Source of the DNA: Plumapathes pennacea
Taxonomy: Eukaryota; Cnidaria; Anthozoa; Antipatharia; Myriopathidae
Direction of reading: 5' to 3'
Length of the DNA: 64,000 nucleotides
Assembly (NCBI GenBank): GCA_964036295.1
Contig: OZ038471.1
Location: 8,720,684-8,784,683, forward strand
The translations under genes were made by a program, and so were the position numbers. The notes under the pieces were generated by a model. The model ran no database searches. It was not told the origin of the DNA and saw only the letters and a program-made list of their open reading frames with translations. Positions 10,728 through 21,860 of the stretch are shown piece after piece. Each line of letters opens with the position of its first letter. Within the stretch, counting starts at the first letter, position 1.

Positions 10728-11094
10728 TAATCATATTTGATGATGTCTTTCACTTTTCATAATCTTCAAAGAATGAAAACAAGATAAAGAAAAGAAAAAA
10801 GAAAGAAAGAAAAAAAAAGGAGGTTTGTTTCAATATTGCAAGGCCGGGGTTTGAACCCGTGCCGCGCGGTTTCCGTGCTGGTCACTTCCAGTTTCAGATG
10901 AAAACCACGAGTTTTTCGAGATCATGCCAAGGAAATTGAAGTTGAACGCACTTGACTAATCTCTGATTACTATTAGTTGCATAAGCACCCCGCCTTATCG
11001 TACAATTTTAATGTACCATGAACCATCCCAGAAATACCGCATTATGCATCACAACATGAGTCATTCCTACTTTAAAACCATGCACACAATATTT

Positions 11095-11136
11095 TCTGCA
11101 TTCTGATTGGTTGAGCGCACGTCAATTTATTCCAGA
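11095..11136 (+). repeat. Terminal fragment of the 47-kb MITE family
   Basis: TTCTGCATTCTGATTGGTTG followed by AGCGCACGTCAATTTATTCC matches, in reverse, the right end of the element duplicated at 47.6 and 48.1 kb. Only the end is present. Confidence 0.5.
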
Positions 11137-11768
11137 CAATTAAAGTGCGGATTTTATTAATTGAGTCCAGTCCAGTCTAAAGCCTTTGTACCATTACCTT
11201 CAAACGCCCAATACATCTCCAGATCTGGTTAATCACGCTAGGACGATGCTTGCTCCGCTAAAAATTGCGAATAAAAGTTGATTTTTGGTGTTTTGTTGCC
11301 CTGCGCGCTATTTTGTTTTACCTTCGTATCCGCGCCTGTGTAATAGGGAGTGAATTTCAGCCAGAAAAAAAATTTGCTTGACAAAATCACTAAAGAAGCT
11401 GCTTCAACTATGTTTTGAATAAAAAGGGGGGATCAAATATATTCGCGATTTCTGTAGTAAACGGGCAGGCTGTACGGAGTAGTGCAGCAAGCATCTCCCG
11501 CATACACGCCATTTCTCACGGGTCCCGTAAAATTTCGAAATCTACGAGACGCTGCATAAATTAATCAATGTGATCATTTCCCAAGTTATGAGAGTTTTCT
11601 CATGCATTCACTTCAGACAATTGCTGAATTCTTTGTAACATTGTGTTCACGTGCTTTGTCTGGCCGTCAGCACAGAAAGGGTTTTTCGCACGCGCACGAC
11701 TATATTTAGACATACGCCAGACAGTCCTTGCAGTCTTGCACGAGAGAAATCATGATAGTGACTAAACG

Positions 11769-11870
11769 AACACATGAGTGACCACCGAGTGACCACCGAG
11801 TGACCACGAGTGACCACGAATGACCACGAGTGACTATGAATGACCACGAGTGACCACTAATGACCTTGAG
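11769..11870 (+). repeat. Short tandem repeat based on GAGTGACCAC
   Basis: About ten tandem units of a 9- to 11-base motif, GAGTGACCAC / GAATGACCAC, with small variations. Simple minisatellite; a 66-codon antisense frame through it is spurious. Confidence 0.75.
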
Positions 11871-12399
11871 TCAAAATAAGATCCTCACGTGACTGTGACG
11901 TCATTTTAATGACATATTAAATTTAAGGTCACTCCGGAGTTTCATCGGGCGCACTCGTCCATGACAAACTTTGGATCATAACTTTTTTGGCTTTTATATG
12001 ATTCCTATAAAATTTTGAGGAACGTTGCAGCTATCATTCAGCAATTATATGATTGAACTTGATTTAACTGGGGAAGAATATTTTTAGTGATATTATAGCT
12101 TAAGTGGACAGCATTTTTTGAACAAAATCGCACCCAGTGAAACATTTTGCTGGTATATTTTTGTTAAATTTCTGGAATCAGTTTATATTGACTTAATACA
12201 TATCTTAACCAAGTTTCGGAAAAATCGTTGGTTGTAACTTGTTTAAAACACAACATAAGTCACTATACATAGAGAGGTGGCTTTCAATTAGCTTGATGCA
12301 ATTCTGTCTTATCAAAATGAGCAGCAAAGCAAAACCATGCACCTGATCATGACTGTAAACAAAAGTCTGCCAAACCATCATTGTTGGATAAGAACCTGT

Positions 12400-12725
12400 G
12401 AAAAATCGGTGAAAACTGTTGTGACTGAGAAACACCCCCTGGAAAAGAAAACAGTAAATTTTCACTGCTTGATTTTGCCAAACTGTGTTAAATTTTGACA
12501 CCTGTGAATAAACCTGTGATATTAACATGCGAAAAAACTGTGATGCAAATTTGCTTGAAAAACTACTCAAAGTGAACATGTGAAAAAAACTGTGAAGCAC
12601 CATTGCCTAAAAATTTGTTCAATTTAACCTGTGAAAAAGTATGTGGTGCAAAATTGCTTAAAAACTATTCAAAGTGAACCTGTAAAAAATATTTTTAAAA
12701 ATTAAAAATTGCTCAAATTGAACCT
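12400..12725 (+). repeat. Degenerate tandem repeat, unit about 60-65 bp
   Basis: Recurring phrases AACCTGTGAAAAA, TTGCTTAAAAACTATTCAAA and GTGAACCTG follow each other about four times with drift. Non-coding and AT-rich. Confidence 0.55.
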
Positions 12726-13984
12726 GATTGGTTAGAGTAAGGGAGAGCAACTTTTGCTTGAGTATTGTAGATTTGACTGCAGCATTGTCATATACAGTGA
12801 GAGATCAGGTTTCATTCAATAGGATTCAAATGCTTGATAAGCCAGCTAAATTAAGTATTTTGTACACATTATTTCTTCCAAAGATGTAAAAACAGGATGA
12901 CAGTGAAAGTGAACTTGAAGTATTACATGTATAAAGCAACACCATTTTTCTTACTACAGTACAGTAACAGTACATACTTATACTATTTTATATGTGCTTG
13001 TCACATAAATATTGTATCACATTGAAACAGACTATAAAAATGACATGAAAAAAAAAACATCTAAAAGGATTCTGAAACTGCAACTGGAACAGAAGAAGTA
13101 TATATACAACTGAATGATAAGATCATGCTGAGAAGCTGCTCTGTAGTATGCTACTAAAAGTACAGTATATCATCAGATACCAATAACCATAAGATCAAAA
13201 TGAATTTAACAAATATTATTAAAGGGCAAGACTGCCAGAAACAATGAAGCATTGGTGAGTGTATACAAAGCAGATAGGTATACTTTTCTCTCTATGAAAT
13301 CTAGTTAGCTTTTCCCGCACCATAATTAATTTAGCTGTTTCATTCACAAAGGAAATTATAGACCACTTGCATCTTAATCCACACAATATTGTCTGAAATT
13401 AATCAGACTATAGCTCCATTCTTGAAAAGGACTAGATGAAAATTTGATTCTCCAGCCATTAAACCAAGAAACATACTCAAAATCTCACAACCAAGTTTCA
13501 TGACAGTCAAGAATAACTCATGGACAAACTGAAAAACTACTGCATATTTATTAATCACCACGTTCTAAGATCAGAAGAACTTGCAGAGGACTCTAAATTC
13601 ATAAAATACTACATGAAAAAACTCTCCTAATAATTCCCTGCACAAGTACACCTGGAACTGATCTGACATTCAAACATACATCATAAAGCAAATTGCATTC
13701 AGTGGAAACAATAACCAGGACACAGAGTCGTACAGGAAGTATTGCAGTTCCAGGAATATATTAGAATCAGAACAAAAAAAGAACTAACTTTCATCAAAAT
13801 TCCCTGCTCAAGTTTTTTTGGTGTATATACTCCTAGATCAAACATTGTATATCTGTAGCTCCAGTTTATAGTCTAGTTTAAATTCGTGTTCGATGAGATT
13901 TGTTTCGATCCGAAGTAGATTTCAAACACGAAAACGGCCTTGTATATGTGGCAATTGCTCCTCCAAAATCGCACATGTCCACCT
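12726..13984. other. Unassigned AT-rich DNA
   Basis: No exon, RNA gene or delimited repeat was recognised. Confidence 0.45.
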
Positions 13985-13997
13985 TTTTTCACGAATG

Positions 13998-14310
13998 GCG
14001 GAACGGCGGAACGGCGGAACGGCGGAATATACCCCCAAACACTAAAATGTGGAACGGCGGAATATACACCCAAACACTAAAATGAGGAATGGCAGAATAT
14101 ACCCCCAAACACTAAAATGTGGGACGGCGGAATATACCCCCAAACACTAAAATGAGGAATGGCGAAATCTAAAATGCGGAACGGCGGAATATACCCCCAA
14201 ACACTAAAATGTGGGACGGCGGAATATACCCCCAAACACTAAAATGAGGAATGGCAGAATATACCCCCAAACACTAAAATGAGGAATGGCGAAATCTAAA
14301 ATCTAAATCC
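13998..14310 (+). repeat. Minisatellite with unit containing CGGCGGAATATACCCCCAAA
   Basis: Eight or so tandem units of about 30-34 bp (GGAACGGCGGAATATACCCC + CAAACACTAAAATG), some missing blocks. It begins with a short run of the 8-mer CGGAACGG. The same unit recurs in reverse at 16384-16497. Confidence 0.8.
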
Positions 14311-15070
14311 TCGTTTAAAAATTAACAGGCGCTTTGCAACTCAGAATAAAATAGCTTTATTTTCCCGAAGAAGTTTGTACTACATAACATGGAGTCACAC
14401 CGGCATCCAAAGGAAATGATGTCTGAAAAATTCTGTACATTTCAACGGTCGGCACAGAAAATTGTATAAATCAAAACCTACCTATTTCTTGGCGGCTTAA
14501 GTCTCATGGAAGGTGCAATCCATCACAGCAAAGATAAATATCCATCAAGCCTCCAACTGCTTTGAAATGAAACGGCGTTCATTCATTCCGAAAGCCGCCA
14601 TACTTGCAGTGTTTACAGTACAGTTTGCTGGCTGCTCGAACAACAAATAAGTCCGCTCGGCAAACATTTTTATCTCTTTCGTAGATGGTCGGACTGTTCA
14701 CAATGTTCGACTGATCACTTTGCATTTCCAGACCCGCATTGTCTGCCTTTGTTCAAGGCGAATCTCAGTTGTTTTGAACCATTTAACATTTACATTGTCA
14801 CCAATTCCAAAGACACCGCAGGCTGCGCCACGCCAGAATAACAGCACTCTCAGTGTTTTTGTCGATTAAACAGCATCTTTTTCATCGACTCTCATCGAAT
14901 TATGACAGAGATGTAAGCTGTGGCGTGTTTTTAATCAGCCAATGAGAGAGTTTGTTTTAGTTCCATCAAAAGAGAATTTTGCATTCAATCAGAAATTAAA
15001 ATTTGTTTTTCGCCCAAGTTGTTGTCGCTATGTTATAAAAGAATTGGTTCATGCTTTTAGCTGTGCGTAT

Positions 15071-15201
15071 ATCGAGTTATGGATGCACTTGGGAAGTTTG
15101 GAGAGCACTCAAGAAGCTAGAGTTGCTCTCGGCTGCGCCTCGAGCAACTCTTACGCTTCTCTCGTGCTCTCCAAACTTCCCGCGTGCACCCATAACTCGA
15201 T
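15071..15201. repeat. 131-bp palindromic MITE
   Basis: ATCGAGTTATGG at one end and CCATAACTCGAT at the other. Inner blocks GGGAAGTTTGGAGAGCAC and GTGCTCTCCAAACTTCCC are exact inverses around a GAGCAACTCT/AGAGTTGCTC core. It abuts the right inverted arm. Confidence 0.7.
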
Positions 15202-15204
15202 TTA

Positions 15205-15793
15205 TTATATGGCACTGATACTACGCACGCTACGATTGGTTAATTTACCCGTCCATACTTTCCTGTACGGACCGCAAATTGATTTTACGCACGTTCTGAT
15301 TGGTCAATTTTACCGGTCCATAACTTACTGTACGGACCGCAAAATCAGTTTCGACATGTGGATCGCAAATGATTACTCGAAAAGTTGCTAAACGTTTGTC
15401 ATAAAAGGCCCAGAAGTGCAATGGGAAGTTTAAACGTTCCGCATACTCACTGTTAAGTTATGGTGATCGGGGAAAGCTTACAATCTTGGAAAATGACCGT
15501 TAAGAAGAAGGAAAACATCTGAGGAAAAAATTGCTTGCGACCTCAGCCGTCATTGACAACAAGCGCTGCAGAGTATGGAGGGTTGTTTAACCTTTGTGTT
15601 AAAATTTGCACACTTGCCAGGAAGAAAGTGGAAAGCGAACAATCACCGTGAACAGTTATGACTAAAATCGTGCAAGAATCAAATTTTGCAGACATGTTTG
15701 CTCGCACGAAGCGCGCTCGGGCCATAAGGCGACGAAAAAAACTCGGTCCATAACTTACTGTATGGACCGCGCCCTCGGTTAATAAGATCTATA
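15205..15793 (-). repeat. Right arm of a long inverted pair, with element terminus
   Basis: Inverse of 9830-10320 as far as 15712; then it continues into GGCGACGAAAAAAACTCGG, GGTCCATACAGTAAGTTATG (reverse) and GGTTAATAAGAT, the same terminus as the palindrome at 8994-9140. This arm therefore keeps an element end that the left arm has lost. Confidence 0.62.
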
Positions 15794-17021
15794 TACGCAC
15801 GCTAAGCATGAATCGATTTTTTTTGTAAGAAACAAGGACTTTATAGCTGATCATTCTATATCTTTGTATATACAAATCTTAGACCCTGTTAATGTTCCTG
15901 TTGCTGTTTGATTATTCTGATCGATTTTTTAGCCACTTTTGTTTGTACATTTTAAGCTGATTACGGATTAGCCCTTTTTCGTATATTTTAAAGCTGATTA
16001 CAAAATGGCAAAAGTCACACTTTTAATCGAACGTAGTTCGGTTTGTTTTCCTGTTCAAATGGCCGACCTTGGTAAATAGTTCTGACTACTCAAATGGGTA
16101 AATATATTTTAATATATTATATTTTAAAAGTCCCACCTGATTATACGAGAACCGGCTGTGAGATACTGCGATCCCGGCTGACCGGGCTGACTTTTTCCCA
16201 TAATCGTACGGGCCAGCAAGGGATTTCGCTTCACAGCAAAATGACGAAACAAATGGAAAAATAGGTCACATTTCAAATGTAATTCGTTTTGTTTTCATTT
16301 TCAAATGCATGTTCTGTTCTGTTCTTCACAGTTGCAAATAAGCTCCGTTGCTGTGTCTAGTGTTTAGTGCCCCAAGAATAAACGGTATATTCCGCCGTTC
16401 CGTATTTTAGTGTTCGGGGGTACATTCCGCCGTTCCACATTTTAGTGTTTGGGGGTATATTTTGCCGTTCCGCCGTTCACCATTCCACATTTTAGGGTTA
16501 CCCTCTTTCCACTGAAGATTGCTCCATCAGGTAAATATATTCATCAACTTGTTAGAAGCCTTTAAATTGACTTGACATTCGCAAGATTTATTCACTCGTA
16601 GCAAAACACGCTGGCAAAACAAAATGGCTGCCTGTTGCTCGAGTAACATGTTGCATATTGACCAATCAGAAGCGCTATCTTTTGGACGCCAAAATGCAAG
16701 CGCAGACGCGACGTTGTTCAAGCGAGGAGGGTTTCTTTCATCTGTGAGGGAATTTTAACGTCTGTGGCAATGGGATAGCAAGAAATGAAGCTTTTCCCAA
16801 ATGTTTAATCATTCGTACATCACAACTCGAATGAACAACTGGACGGAAAAGAAAATTGTGTAGACTTTTGAAGATTGAAAGCTCGGGAAGGCCTGCAGTC
16901 GACAGAGGAACCAAAGATGCGTTCAACAGACACACAAGCCAATGGTTAAGGTCAGCAAATCATTACATTCCTGTGCATAAGTTTTATTTTATATGTGGCA
17001 CTGGTGTTTTAAAGTTATTTT
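15794..17021. other. Unassigned DNA with an inverted minisatellite block
   Basis: Mostly unassigned. The block at 16384-16497 is the reverse complement of the minisatellite at 14.0 kb (TATTCCGCCGTTCC, CATTTTAGTGTTTGGGGGTA). No exon was recognised. Confidence 0.5.
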
Positions 17022-17133
17022 TGCTCGCGGGGCGTGGCCCCGGCGAGCTTAAAAATGGAGTTTTTTTTCTTCTGGGTCGAGAATCAGCACACGGTGATTG
17101 GTTCATATGATCACGTGATATGCGATGACGTAA

Positions 17134-17505
17134 ACCGCCGCCCGGTTGGCTCATTTGGTTGATGCCGGTCTTTCGTGCGGGAGGTTGCGGGTTCCAACCC
17201 CGGCCGGACCAGCACTCAGGGTCTTAAAATAACTGAAGAGAAGATGTTGCCTTTGTTTCTATCAGCAAATGGTAAGATCTTCACGTGGCTCGACTGACTA
17301 CGTAAAATGGCGGTCCCGTCTCCCTATACTTCTATACTTGATTACAGGGGGACGTAAAAGAACCACTGAGGACGTAAACAAATCTCTGGCAGTGACCACC
17401 CTCAGTGCCTGTACTCCACAGTAATATGGCGAAGCCCAATTGTTGCTGAAAAGCCCCTTGAGGGGAGCATCAATAAAAGTATGTATGTATGTAGCCTGTA
17501 TGTAA
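17134..17505 (+). repeat. tRNA-derived SINE
   Basis: The head has a pol III A box (TGGCTCATTTGG, 17147-17158) and B box (GGGTTCCAACCC, 17189-17200) with tRNA-like spacing. The body is unrelated (GAAAAGCCCCTTGAGGGGAG) and the tail is AATAAAA plus GTAT repeats at 17478-17503. No anticodon arm or acceptor stem closes, so it is not a functional tRNA gene. GTAA at 17130-17133 and 17502-17505 may be a 4-bp target duplication; repeat A copies elsewhere have a single GTAA there. Confidence 0.8.
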
Positions 17506-17549
17506 TTGACTTCGCTAAACAACTCGAGATGTGGCCAGTGTATTGCTCG

Positions 17550-18374
17550 TTACTTGTGCGTAAAAGTTAACTGCATCCCATCCAAACTCAACACCATTGG
17601 GCTCTGTGGAACGTGCACGGATAAACTGGATTTTAGGGGGGCCTTGCTAAACAGCGAAACAGCAAAACAGCGAAACAGTTTCAAAATTTTAAATTTTAAA
17701 AAGAAAGGCAAAACAACATAAACCAGAAATCGAGAATGGCGGAGAATGAGAACGCCTCGAGCACCAACATGGATCCAACTAGTCAATGTAAATACGCCAT
17801 TTCCAGTCACGCTTGCCCTCTTCACTGTTAGGACTTCACCTGTGGAATCACTTCTCTCGACTTGGTACAGCCTTCTTGGGGTGGAAATTTCCCATGCTCC
17901 ATTATCATCTGATGTTATGTTCTTTAAATCGACACTGTCCAAACTAATCACAAATACAGTGTTGTGCCTCACTTCCACTGGACGTTTGTGGCATATCTTC
18001 TTTTGGTGTTGATATGCATCATGCAGTATGATCTCAATTAAATGGGTGCATGGCATTCCATCTGATTCACGACTCCAGACAGGCCATTGGGGATTACTGT
18101 AATAAAAATCATCTGTGGTTTCATCATTTCCCTCGGATTCCCCATCAGAGTCATCGGAGCTGTCAGGAATATTTGAATACTTCTTGCAACTCTCAGCGAC
18201 AATCACATCATTCTCGGTTTCGTTATTCTCAGTCAAGTCAAGAAATCCAGAGGTGGCGGTTTTGGGTGGACTGTTCGTGAGATCAACAAAATTTCTTTCT
18301 TCCTTAATAGTTTGCATCGCGCTTGCGCGCACGAGGTACCTTGCTCGTCTCCAATCCTGCGCGGATGGACGCAA
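17550..18374 (-). CDS. Unrecognised ORF of the outer Mutator-like element
   Basis: 274 codons from ATG at 18374. Residues 1-30 are basic. Residues 30-95 are acidic and low in complexity (VDLT, DLTENNETEND, DSSDDSDGESEGND), and 95-195 are the more structured part (WPVWSRESDG, CTHLIEIILHDAYQHQKKIC, HNTVFVISLDS). The frame then runs through the left TIR, and its last 30 or so codons lie outside the element in repeat A, so the annotated C-terminus is accidental and a splice site may end the true exon earlier. The first half could be an exon of a MULE-associated protein. No family was recognised. The inner element sits just upstream of its start and would separate it from the right-hand TIR promoter. 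Confidence 0.45.
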   Translation of the reverse strand: MRPSAQDWRRARYLVRASAMQTIKEERNFVDLTNSPPKTATSGFLDLTENNETENDVIVAESCKKYSNIPDSSDDSDGESEGNDETTDDFYYSNPQWPVWSRESDGMPCTHLIEIILHDAYQHQKKICHKRPVEVRHNTVFVISLDSVDLKNITSDDNGAWEISTPRRLYQVERSDSTGEVLTVKRASVTGNGVFTLTSWIHVGARGVLILRHSRFLVYVVLPFFLKFKILKLFRCFAVSLFSKAPLKSSLSVHVPQSPMVLSLDGMQLTFTHK

Positions 18375-18448
18375 CTTTGGAGTGAGGACTGGACCCTATA
18401 AACAGATTGCTTTCTGTTTCTTTCTGTGTCGGAGGGTTGTGCCTAAAT

Positions 18449-19130
18449 CGTACCAACGGGAAGGACAGCCGCGCAAGACTGAAAACGAGTTTAGACCCGA
18501 TCGCCTCACGACCGAGAATCGGACGATGTCGGTAAATCCAAGATGGCTGTCTTCTGTGTATTTCATCGAACGATGAAATGAACAAGCCTTATCGAGTTAA
18601 GTGAAATAACATCGCTTCTTTTCATCATAGTTTTGACGATTATAATACATATTGAACCTCGTGGCGAACTAAACTGTAGAAAATGTGACGTGTCCTTCCC
18701 GCTGGTACGGTGTAATCGTGTCGTACCAACGGGAAGGACAGAGTGAAATAACTCGGCTATTTTAGTCGAGGATCATTTTAAGTGAAGAGGAAGTGTATCT
18801 TCTATAAAATCAAGTGGCATCTCTTCCTTTGATGGTGATTTAGACAACTGAGGCGAACTAAACTGTGGAAAATGTGATGTGTCCTTCCCGCTGGTACGAT
18901 GGAGTTCGATCGTACCAGCGGGAAGGACAGCGGGAAATAACCAGACTATCTTTAACCGTATCTTCAGTCGAGGATATACAGAGTAAAGTGTACCATCGGA
19001 AACTCAAGTAGAATTGCTTGACTGAATTATATTTGACACAAAATGAGCCTCACAGTGAAGCAGAGTATAGTAAAGTGTGGTGTCCTTTCCGCTGGTACGC
19101 TGTCTTTGGATCGTACCAGCTGGAAGGACA
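18449..19130. repeat. Left palindrome array of the inner element
   Basis: The 19-mer TGTCCTTCCCGYTGGTACG occurs as a half-site at 18449-18467 and as inverted pairs at 18691-18740, 18880-18929 and 19081-19130, each pair about 50 bp long with a 12-bp centre. Spacing between pairs is about 190-200 bp. The third pair lies inside the arm boundary and is less exact (CCTTTCC, AGCTGG). Likely binding sites for a dimeric transposase or accessory protein (inference). Confidence 0.85.
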
Positions 19131-20520
19131 GAGTGGAATAACTCAATTATTTTAGCTTAGGATGTTAAGAGTAAATATATAATCTCTCCTTTAATTGATG
19201 TCTCATACTGCTATCAAAAAGACTACTGCAGGAAAAATGTTGACAGATAATTTTGCTGAGCTGCCTTCTTGGGTGCCTTGAAAGCTCACAAAGGAGGGCA
19301 GGAAGACAAACAGAACTTTATATATTATGTGTATGGTTGGGTTGATTACTGTGCGAATAAAGAAAAAAATATGTGACACAAGAGTGCTTGTAATGTGTCA
19401 TTGTTTTACAAATTGACCCCTTTCCCCCTACCCATGGTGCACAGATCATTCATGCACAAATAATACAAATTATCCCAACCCCATACAAGAACATGTTATG
19501 AGACAGTTAAAATCATGACTTTACAATAACTTCAATGACTAAGAAATTACACATTTCCAAATTTATGGGTCACTATATTTATCTCATGGGATGTTCCTGG
19601 CATAAAAGATAATTATTTCGGTGTAACTGACATTATACGAGACAACCTGAAATGTTCTGTACACACCTTCGGCTGCCTTTTCTTATTATATGGTAATATT
19701 TGACCATTCATATATTCAGTTACTGTCATGTCAGCAGTGTTGCTGAAATACCTCTGATGTTTATATTAAAAAGTCATGACCACTTATAATGTTAATATAT
19801 ACCAAGTATGAAAGGGATGTTCTATATGTACCATCACTATGTAAATCAAACCAACTGAGCAATTTGAAATAAAACCAGCTCGTGCTCACAAGGCAGGTAT
19901 AAATACTTCTAATCTGCTAACAATTCGTGCGGCATTACAACTACCACTTTAAGAAATATTGCAGCCCTGGAAATGCTATTTGAATATCTTTATTTTCTCG
20001 CTTATCAAAACCTGTAACTCGTCGATTTTCCAGCAACTGTGAAATACAGAAGTTATTAGGGGTTGGGACTGGGTTCTAGTTAAGGTAAAAACGCGCGGAA
20101 AAGAAGTTTGACACCACTTTGTCAAAGAACCTTGGTCGAAAGCGGCGCGTTCATGGATTCTCCTCCGACATCACCGGACATTTCGTCTTCCAAGTCTAAA
20201 TTATTTGCATCAACGTGGGAAGAGATATGGAGGATCATTTCAGCGTACGAATCGGAGACAATCAGCAAATTTTGTGTTCGACGAGTGGATAAATCTTTCG
20301 GATCAAAAGGTCAGTCGATTTTACCGCATGTCAGTCTTTGACACCCTGATATCAAACAAAAAAATTATGCTCTCTGAAATGTTATATGCATGTATATATT
20401 TAGCAGGATCTTTACAGGAGTACCAATGTGGAATAATTATACATTCTTCTTAAGCATTCTTGTGCAAAGTTTGAATAACATACGGAGGGGGTTAGGGTAG
20501 GGATGGAGGAGGCTCAATTC

Positions 20521-21527
20521 AATTATTCCATAAAGGTAATTGACACACGGAAACAGGAAATTCTTTACTTTGACTCCATGCATGGAACAAATCAAGATTG
20601 TTTTGAGAGGATAAGGTAAAATCGTCTTTTAGGGGTTGTCTTTCTTGAATGAACCATTTTCGTACTGTATACTGAAATGATGTACACTACTATTATTATT
20701 TTAAGGTCTTGCTTAAGACAGCAAGCTGTCAAAGATGGCTTTCATGTGAATGCCACTGAAAAATGGTCCCATAAAACCCCAAAGGTATGGATCCAGTGTA
20801 TTCCTATGATATTTATTGCGATCTCTATGATATATGTGTAATGTTGAATTTCATTTGTTATCTATTTCAAGGACATACCTAAACAGGGAAATGGTTTTGA
20901 CTGTGGGATGTTTGCCTGCTTGGTGAGTGTGATGAAAATAACTTGGGTTTTAAATGATGAACTGGACAAACATTTGTACAAATCAAGTTTATTCAGGGAC
21001 AATTCATCAAGTGGACATATTATCAGTGAAGTATGAAATTTGGAACAGACAAACAAAATCTTATCACGAATTTAAAAAAATGAAAGCACTTAACCTACCA
21101 ATGGAAAAAATTAGATAGGTTTTTCAAACTGTAAAAAGTTCTCCTATAGTGTACAGTAAATTGCACAAAGAAAAAAGTTAGAAAACATTATTTCAAAAAT
21201 GAATTACTTAAGATGTTTCAATGTCCACTTTCACAATTTCACTAGTATGCTGAAAACTACACAAGACTGGGATCCTTCCAGTTCTCACAGGTATGTAAAA
21301 GTGAATATTATGCATAACAGGGAGGATTAATATATGAAAGCAAGATTGGATATTGAAACTATGGAAAAAATTTCAACAATGTAGAATCAGGGAACTTGTT
21401 ACTTAAAAATTACATGTAGCAGGAGATTAACTCACTTTAATGCTGCATAACATTTTAGGAGGATATTCCCACACTGAGAACAAAAGCTGCTGAAGATATC
21501 CTTAAAGTGTCACTGTCTGCAGAATAA
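20521..21527 (+). CDS. Ulp1/C48 SUMO-protease-like protein, C-terminal exons
   Basis: Five exons join in phase: 20521-20615, 20706-20784, 20872-20922, 21246-21290 and 21459-21527, all with GT donors and AG acceptors, ending in TAA with AATAAA overlapping. They give VIDTRKQEILYFDSM (catalytic Asp region), then DIPKQGNGFDCGMFACL, which has the catalytic Gln and Cys of C48 cysteine proteases, then a YAENY...FQFSQ stretch and a terminal helix (PTLRTKAAEDIL) typical of the family. The family cleaves SUMO or related modifiers from proteins. The start of the first exon is uncertain: read straight upstream, the usual catalytic His-Trp pair is replaced by Asn-Tyr, so either an upstream exon supplies it or activity is lost. 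Exons for the N-terminal half are probably at 20.1-20.45 kb (an open stretch from ATG at 20153, ending at a possible donor near 20311) but were not resolved. Confidence 0.8.
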
Positions 21528-21603
21528 AACAATGGTGAAACAAGTTGCAGATTTTCTATCAATACAGCAGTTAAAAACTTGTTATTTACTCTTTCTGATG
21601 TCT

Positions 21604-21649
21604 TTTTTTTTTTTGGTGTGTGCATCTGTTTTTTTGGTGTGTGCATCTG
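21604..21649 (+). repeat. Direct duplication TTTTTTGGTGTGTGCATCTG
   Basis: The 20-mer occurs twice in tandem after a T run, downstream of the protease gene. Simple local duplication. Confidence 0.7.
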
Positions 21650-21860
21650 TCAAATCATAACATTGCTGTGCACTACTCTTTCTGAAAGCCAATGTACATC
21701 ACACCAATCAAAAACATTATGAGAAATGCACATATGATAAATATTAATGAAGTTGTCTGCTGCCTGTTTGTTTGTCTGTCTGTCTATCCGGGGTCTATCT
21801 ATCCTTTTATAAGACGATAGTCTTTCCAAGAGCCTGTGAAGTAATTGAGTTATTTCCCGC

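Noticed and set aside
10838..10892. tRNA gene or SINE on the minus strand (GGTTTGAACCC B-box-like sequence)
   Set aside because: Only the B-box region fits; no A box, no stems and no repeat partner in the window.
13998..14310. CRISPR-like array of about 34-bp repeats
   Set aside because: Units are directly tandem without unique spacers and the context is a eukaryotic genome; it is a minisatellite.
17140..17215. Functional tRNA gene
   Set aside because: A and B boxes are present, but the acceptor and anticodon stems do not close and an unrelated body with a GTAT tail follows; it is the head of a SINE.
20862..21056. Minus-strand ORF over the protease exon
   Set aside because: Shadow of the C48 exon, which has splice sites and catalytic motifs on the plus strand.
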